A stretch of DNA of 6,429 nt, taken from positions 1-6,429 of the forward strand of contig PCWO01000038.1 in NCBI GenBank assembly GCA_002796205.1, in the 5' to 3' direction. Made by a program: the position numbers and the translations under genes. This DNA comes from Candidatus Liptonbacteria bacterium CG11_big_fil_rev_8_21_14_0_20_35_14 (GTDB lineage: Bacteria; Patescibacteriota; Minisyncoccia; UBA6257; XYB1-36-10). The notes beneath the pieces are model-generated. The model was given only the letters and a program-made list of their open reading frames with translations, searched no databases and was not told the origin of the DNA. This document shows, one piece after another, positions 4,863-6,429 of this stretch; position 1 is the first letter of the stretch; each line of letters starts with the position of its first letter.

Positions 4863-6107
4863 ATGCGATTTTTAGTTATTTTTTTAATATTACAATTTAT
4901 ACTGACTCCACTTATTTCATTAGCGGAATCAGAGGCTGATTTAAAAAATCAAATTGAAAGTAAAAATAATGAACTAAAACAAATTGAGGAACAAATAAAA
5001 GTGACTCAAGAAAATTTGCAAAATACAAATCAGAAAAGTAAGACTATTGAAAGTGAGGTTAATCGTTTAAATAAAAATATAAACCAACTAAAGTTAGGCA
5101 TACGTTCGGCTGAATTATCTTTAAGTAAATTGAGTCTTGAAATTGGATCTTTAAATAATGAGGTATCTGATATTGAAACGGAAATAAATGTTAAAAATGA
5201 GTCGGTAGCTAAAGTATTAAAAGAAATTCAAGTGAGTGAGGAGGAAAGCCCAATAATAACATTTCTACGAGGTAATACTCTAGCGGATAGTTTTGAGTCG
5301 GTTCAAGTTTTAATTGATATAAATAATAGATTAATTTTAGAGTCTAATATATTAAAGGAGTTAAGGGATAGTTTAAAAAATAAAAAATATAATCGTGAAG
5401 TTAAAAAAGAAGATGTTACTACCGAAAATTATAATTTAAAAAATAGAAAAGAAATAGTAGAGGATCAAAGTGAGGAAAGAAAAAAACTTTTGTCTTTAAC
5501 TAAAAAGGAGGCCCAGAGTTATGAAAAAGAAATAAGCGATTTAGAGGAAAGACAAGAAGAAATTGCCAATGAAATTGAGAGTATAGAAAAAAAACTGACG
5601 GCTGACCTTGATAAAAATACACTCCCGATAGATGCTTCACTGGCTTTGCCTATAAAAGTATCTAACCCTCGTAAAATATTTACCCAGGATTATGGTTATA
5701 CCAGTTTTTCAGCTAAAGCTTATAAGAGTGGTTTTCATAATGGAATAGATTTCGGCCTACCGGTTGGAACCCCTGTATTTGCACCACAAGATGGCATTAT
5801 AGCCTCAACTGGCAACCAAGATAATTATTGTTATAGAGGCGCCTATGGAAAATTTATAGCTATAAAACATATAAATAATTTAACTACTATGTACGCTCAT
5901 TTATCTAAAGTAGTTGTGTCACCTCAACAATCTATTAAACAAGGAGATTTAATTGGGTATTCCGGTCATACTGGATATTCAACTGGACCACATCTACATT
6001 TTACAGTTTATTCTTCACCGACATTTTATATAGGTTCTAGCACATATTGTGGGCCAATGCCCTTTGGAGCTCACCTTGACCCTTTAGATTATTTAGAAAA
6101 ATTTTAA
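4863..6107 (+). CDS. Secreted coiled-coil M23 (LytM) metallopeptidase, EnvC/PcsB-like architecture
   Basis: This is probably a peptidoglycan endopeptidase acting outside the membrane. The 414-residue product starts with a signal peptide (hydrophobic core about residues 3-19, likely cleavage after SLA at 21). A long coiled coil follows (about 25-125), then a helical hinge containing LRGNTLADSFESVQVLIDIN (135-154), then a second coil (about 185-248). The C-terminal M23 domain (about 274-385) keeps the full zinc and catalytic set: His292 and Asp296 in HNGIDFG, His346 in YAHLS, and His377/His379 in GPHLHF. It is therefore predicted active, unlike degenerate activators such as EnvC. Cys323 and Cys396 could form an extracellular disulfide. 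Coiled coils of this type usually hold the enzyme back until a division complex such as FtsEX activates it; no ftsEX is visible here. The gene starts 4 nt after gltX with no Shine-Dalgarno sequence, so coupling to gltX translation is likely. Confidence 0.94.
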   Translation: MRFLVIFLILQFILTPLISLAESEADLKNQIESKNNELKQIEEQIKVTQENLQNTNQKSKTIESEVNRLNKNINQLKLGIRSAELSLSKLSLEIGSLNNEVSDIETEINVKNESVAKVLKEIQVSEEESPIITFLRGNTLADSFESVQVLIDINNRLILESNILKELRDSLKNKKYNREVKKEDVTTENYNLKNRKEIVEDQSEERKKLLSLTKKEAQSYEKEISDLEERQEEIANEIESIEKKLTADLDKNTLPIDASLALPIKVSNPRKIFTQDYGYTSFSAKAYKSGFHNGIDFGLPVGTPVFAPQDGIIASTGNQDNYCYRGAYGKFIAIKHINNLTTMYAHLSKVVVSPQQSIKQGDLIGYSGHTGYSTGPHLHFTVYSSPTFYIGSSTYCGPMPFGAHLDPLDYLEKF

Positions 6108-6146
6108 TTATTTCAAAATTATCTAAATATATAAAAATAGGGGATA

Positions 6147-6160
6147 TTGTGCGACATATA
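6147..6160 (+). repeat. 14-bp direct repeat, copy 1
   Basis: TTGTGCGACATATA occurs here and again at 6327-6340, 180 bp later. Including the bases upstream, 16 of 17 match (AT, A or C, then the 14-mer). It runs directly into TATAAT (6159-6164), a perfect -10 hexamer, although no -35 is evident upstream. Confidence 0.7.
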
Positions 6161-6303
6161 TAATTTTATTTATTTTAAATAAAAAATATTAATAAAAAAA
6201 TAAATACGATATATTTAATTTATTTTGAAAATCAGAAAAATACCTATATATAAAATAATAAATATATGAAAGAAATAAATTTTAAAAAATTTTATTTTTA
6301 AAA

Positions 6304-6341
6304 CTATATCTGTCGTAAAATCTATCTTGTGCGACATATAG
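6304..6341 (+). other. Imperfect hairpin containing repeat copy 2
   Basis: CTATAT (6304-6309) and GTCG (6312-6315) pair with CGAC (6332-6335) and ATATAG (6336-6341). This gives ten base pairs with a 2-nt bulge (6310-6311) and a 16-nt loop. The right arm is the second half of repeat copy 2. Copy 1 has no matching left arm, so the pairing is not a property of the repeat itself. Confidence 0.4.
6327..6340 (+). repeat. 14-bp direct repeat, copy 2
   Basis: This is an exact second copy of TTGTGCGACATATA. Here it is followed at once by a different -10-like hexamer, TATACT (6342-6347). In such AT-rich sequence, an identical 14-mer carrying GTGCGAC is unlikely to be chance. Confidence 0.7.
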
Positions 6342-6357
6342 TATACTTCTCGCCCGC

Positions 6358-6384
6358 TATATATAAAGGGCTCTTTTATATATA
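6358..6384 (+). other. 10-bp A/T hairpin just before the terminator
   Basis: TATATATAAA (6358-6367) pairs perfectly with TTTATATATA (6375-6384), leaving the 7-nt loop GGGCTCT. The loop bases GGGCT (6368-6372) are complementary to AGCCC (6393-6397) in the left arm of the following terminator, so loop-arm pairing is possible. Confidence 0.5.
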
Positions 6385-6389
6385 AATAA

Positions 6390-6421
6390 AAAAGCCCCTA
6401 GAATCGCCTCTAGGGGCTTTT
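6390..6421. terminator. Strong intrinsic terminator, probably bidirectional
   Basis: AAAAGCCCCTAGA (6390-6402) pairs perfectly with TCTAGGGGCTTTT (6409-6421), a 13-bp stem with loop ATCGCC. On the + strand the T run is short (four, then GATT). On the - strand the same stem is followed by TTTTTTATTTATATA, a better U-tract, so it may serve a leftward gene lying to the right of the window as well as the gltX-M23 transcript. Confidence 0.85.
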
Positions 6422-6429
6422 GATTAAAC

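Larger units (their letters stand above)
6108..6429. other. AT-rich intergenic region without genes
   Basis: These 322 bases follow the M23 gene and carry no credible coding sequence on either strand. Most of the stretch from 6108 to 6320 is A/T homopolymer-like, with small A/T palindromes such as TTTATTTTAAATAAA near 6171-6185. Against this background, the G/C-containing islands stand out: two copies of a 14-bp element, an imperfect hairpin around the second copy, an A/T hairpin, and a strong terminator at the end. No tRNA, rRNA or DnaA box (TTATCCACA type) was seen. Confidence 0.8.

Noticed and set aside
6266..6301. Eleven-codon frame MKEINFKKFYF in the intergenic region, a possible leader peptide
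   Set aside because: There is no Shine-Dalgarno site and no adjacent attenuator, and such short frames of Lys, Phe, Ile and Asn codons are expected by chance in A/T-only sequence.
6108..6320. Replication origin because of extreme A/T content
   Set aside because: No DnaA boxes of the TTATCCACA type and no dnaA or dnaN neighbours were seen.

Overview
The window reads as a fragment of a small, AT-rich bacterial chromosome, most likely from the Candidate Phyla Radiation (Patescibacteria, Parcubacteria-like). This is an inference from the very low GC content, close packing on one strand, standard genetic code, frequent absence of Shine-Dalgarno sequences, and the style of the FtsW, GluRS and M23 sequences. 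No phylogeny could be run. All seven genes lie on the + strand.

Layout. Positions 2-361 hold the 3' end of ftsW (septal glycosyltransferase), followed by a complete murG (387-1508, lipid II synthesis). Next is a small membrane-anchored protein of unknown function (1533-2000) whose start codon sits in an 11-bp inverted repeat. Positions 1984-3426 form an apparently self-contained two-gene transcription unit. It has a promoter-like sequence, a helical protein of unknown function with three similar internal motifs (2055-2645), a divergent J-domain protein (2642-3409) overlapping it by 4 nt, and an intrinsic terminator that straddles the second stop codon. gltX (3464-4858, glutamyl-tRNA synthetase) follows from a promoter-like sequence that would give a leaderless mRNA. 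A secreted coiled-coil M23 peptidase (4863-6107) follows 4 nt later. The last 322 bases are extremely AT-rich and non-coding. They hold two copies of a 14-bp element, several hairpins and a 13-bp terminator stem.

How the genes fit together. FtsW and MurG supply and polymerise lipid II, and the M23 protein probably cuts or remodels peptidoglycan outside the membrane, so three of the seven genes concern the cell wall. gltX is housekeeping. The middle pair is the least explained part: a J-domain protein implies a DnaK/Hsp70 partner, and the 4-nt overlap suggests that it and the upstream protein are made together and may act together.

The most interesting items are the two-gene J-domain unit, which alone in the window uses clear Shine-Dalgarno sites, the start-codon hairpin at 1525-1566, and the repeat and hairpin array in the 3' intergenic region. 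I see no CRISPR array, tRNA, rRNA or insertion sequence.
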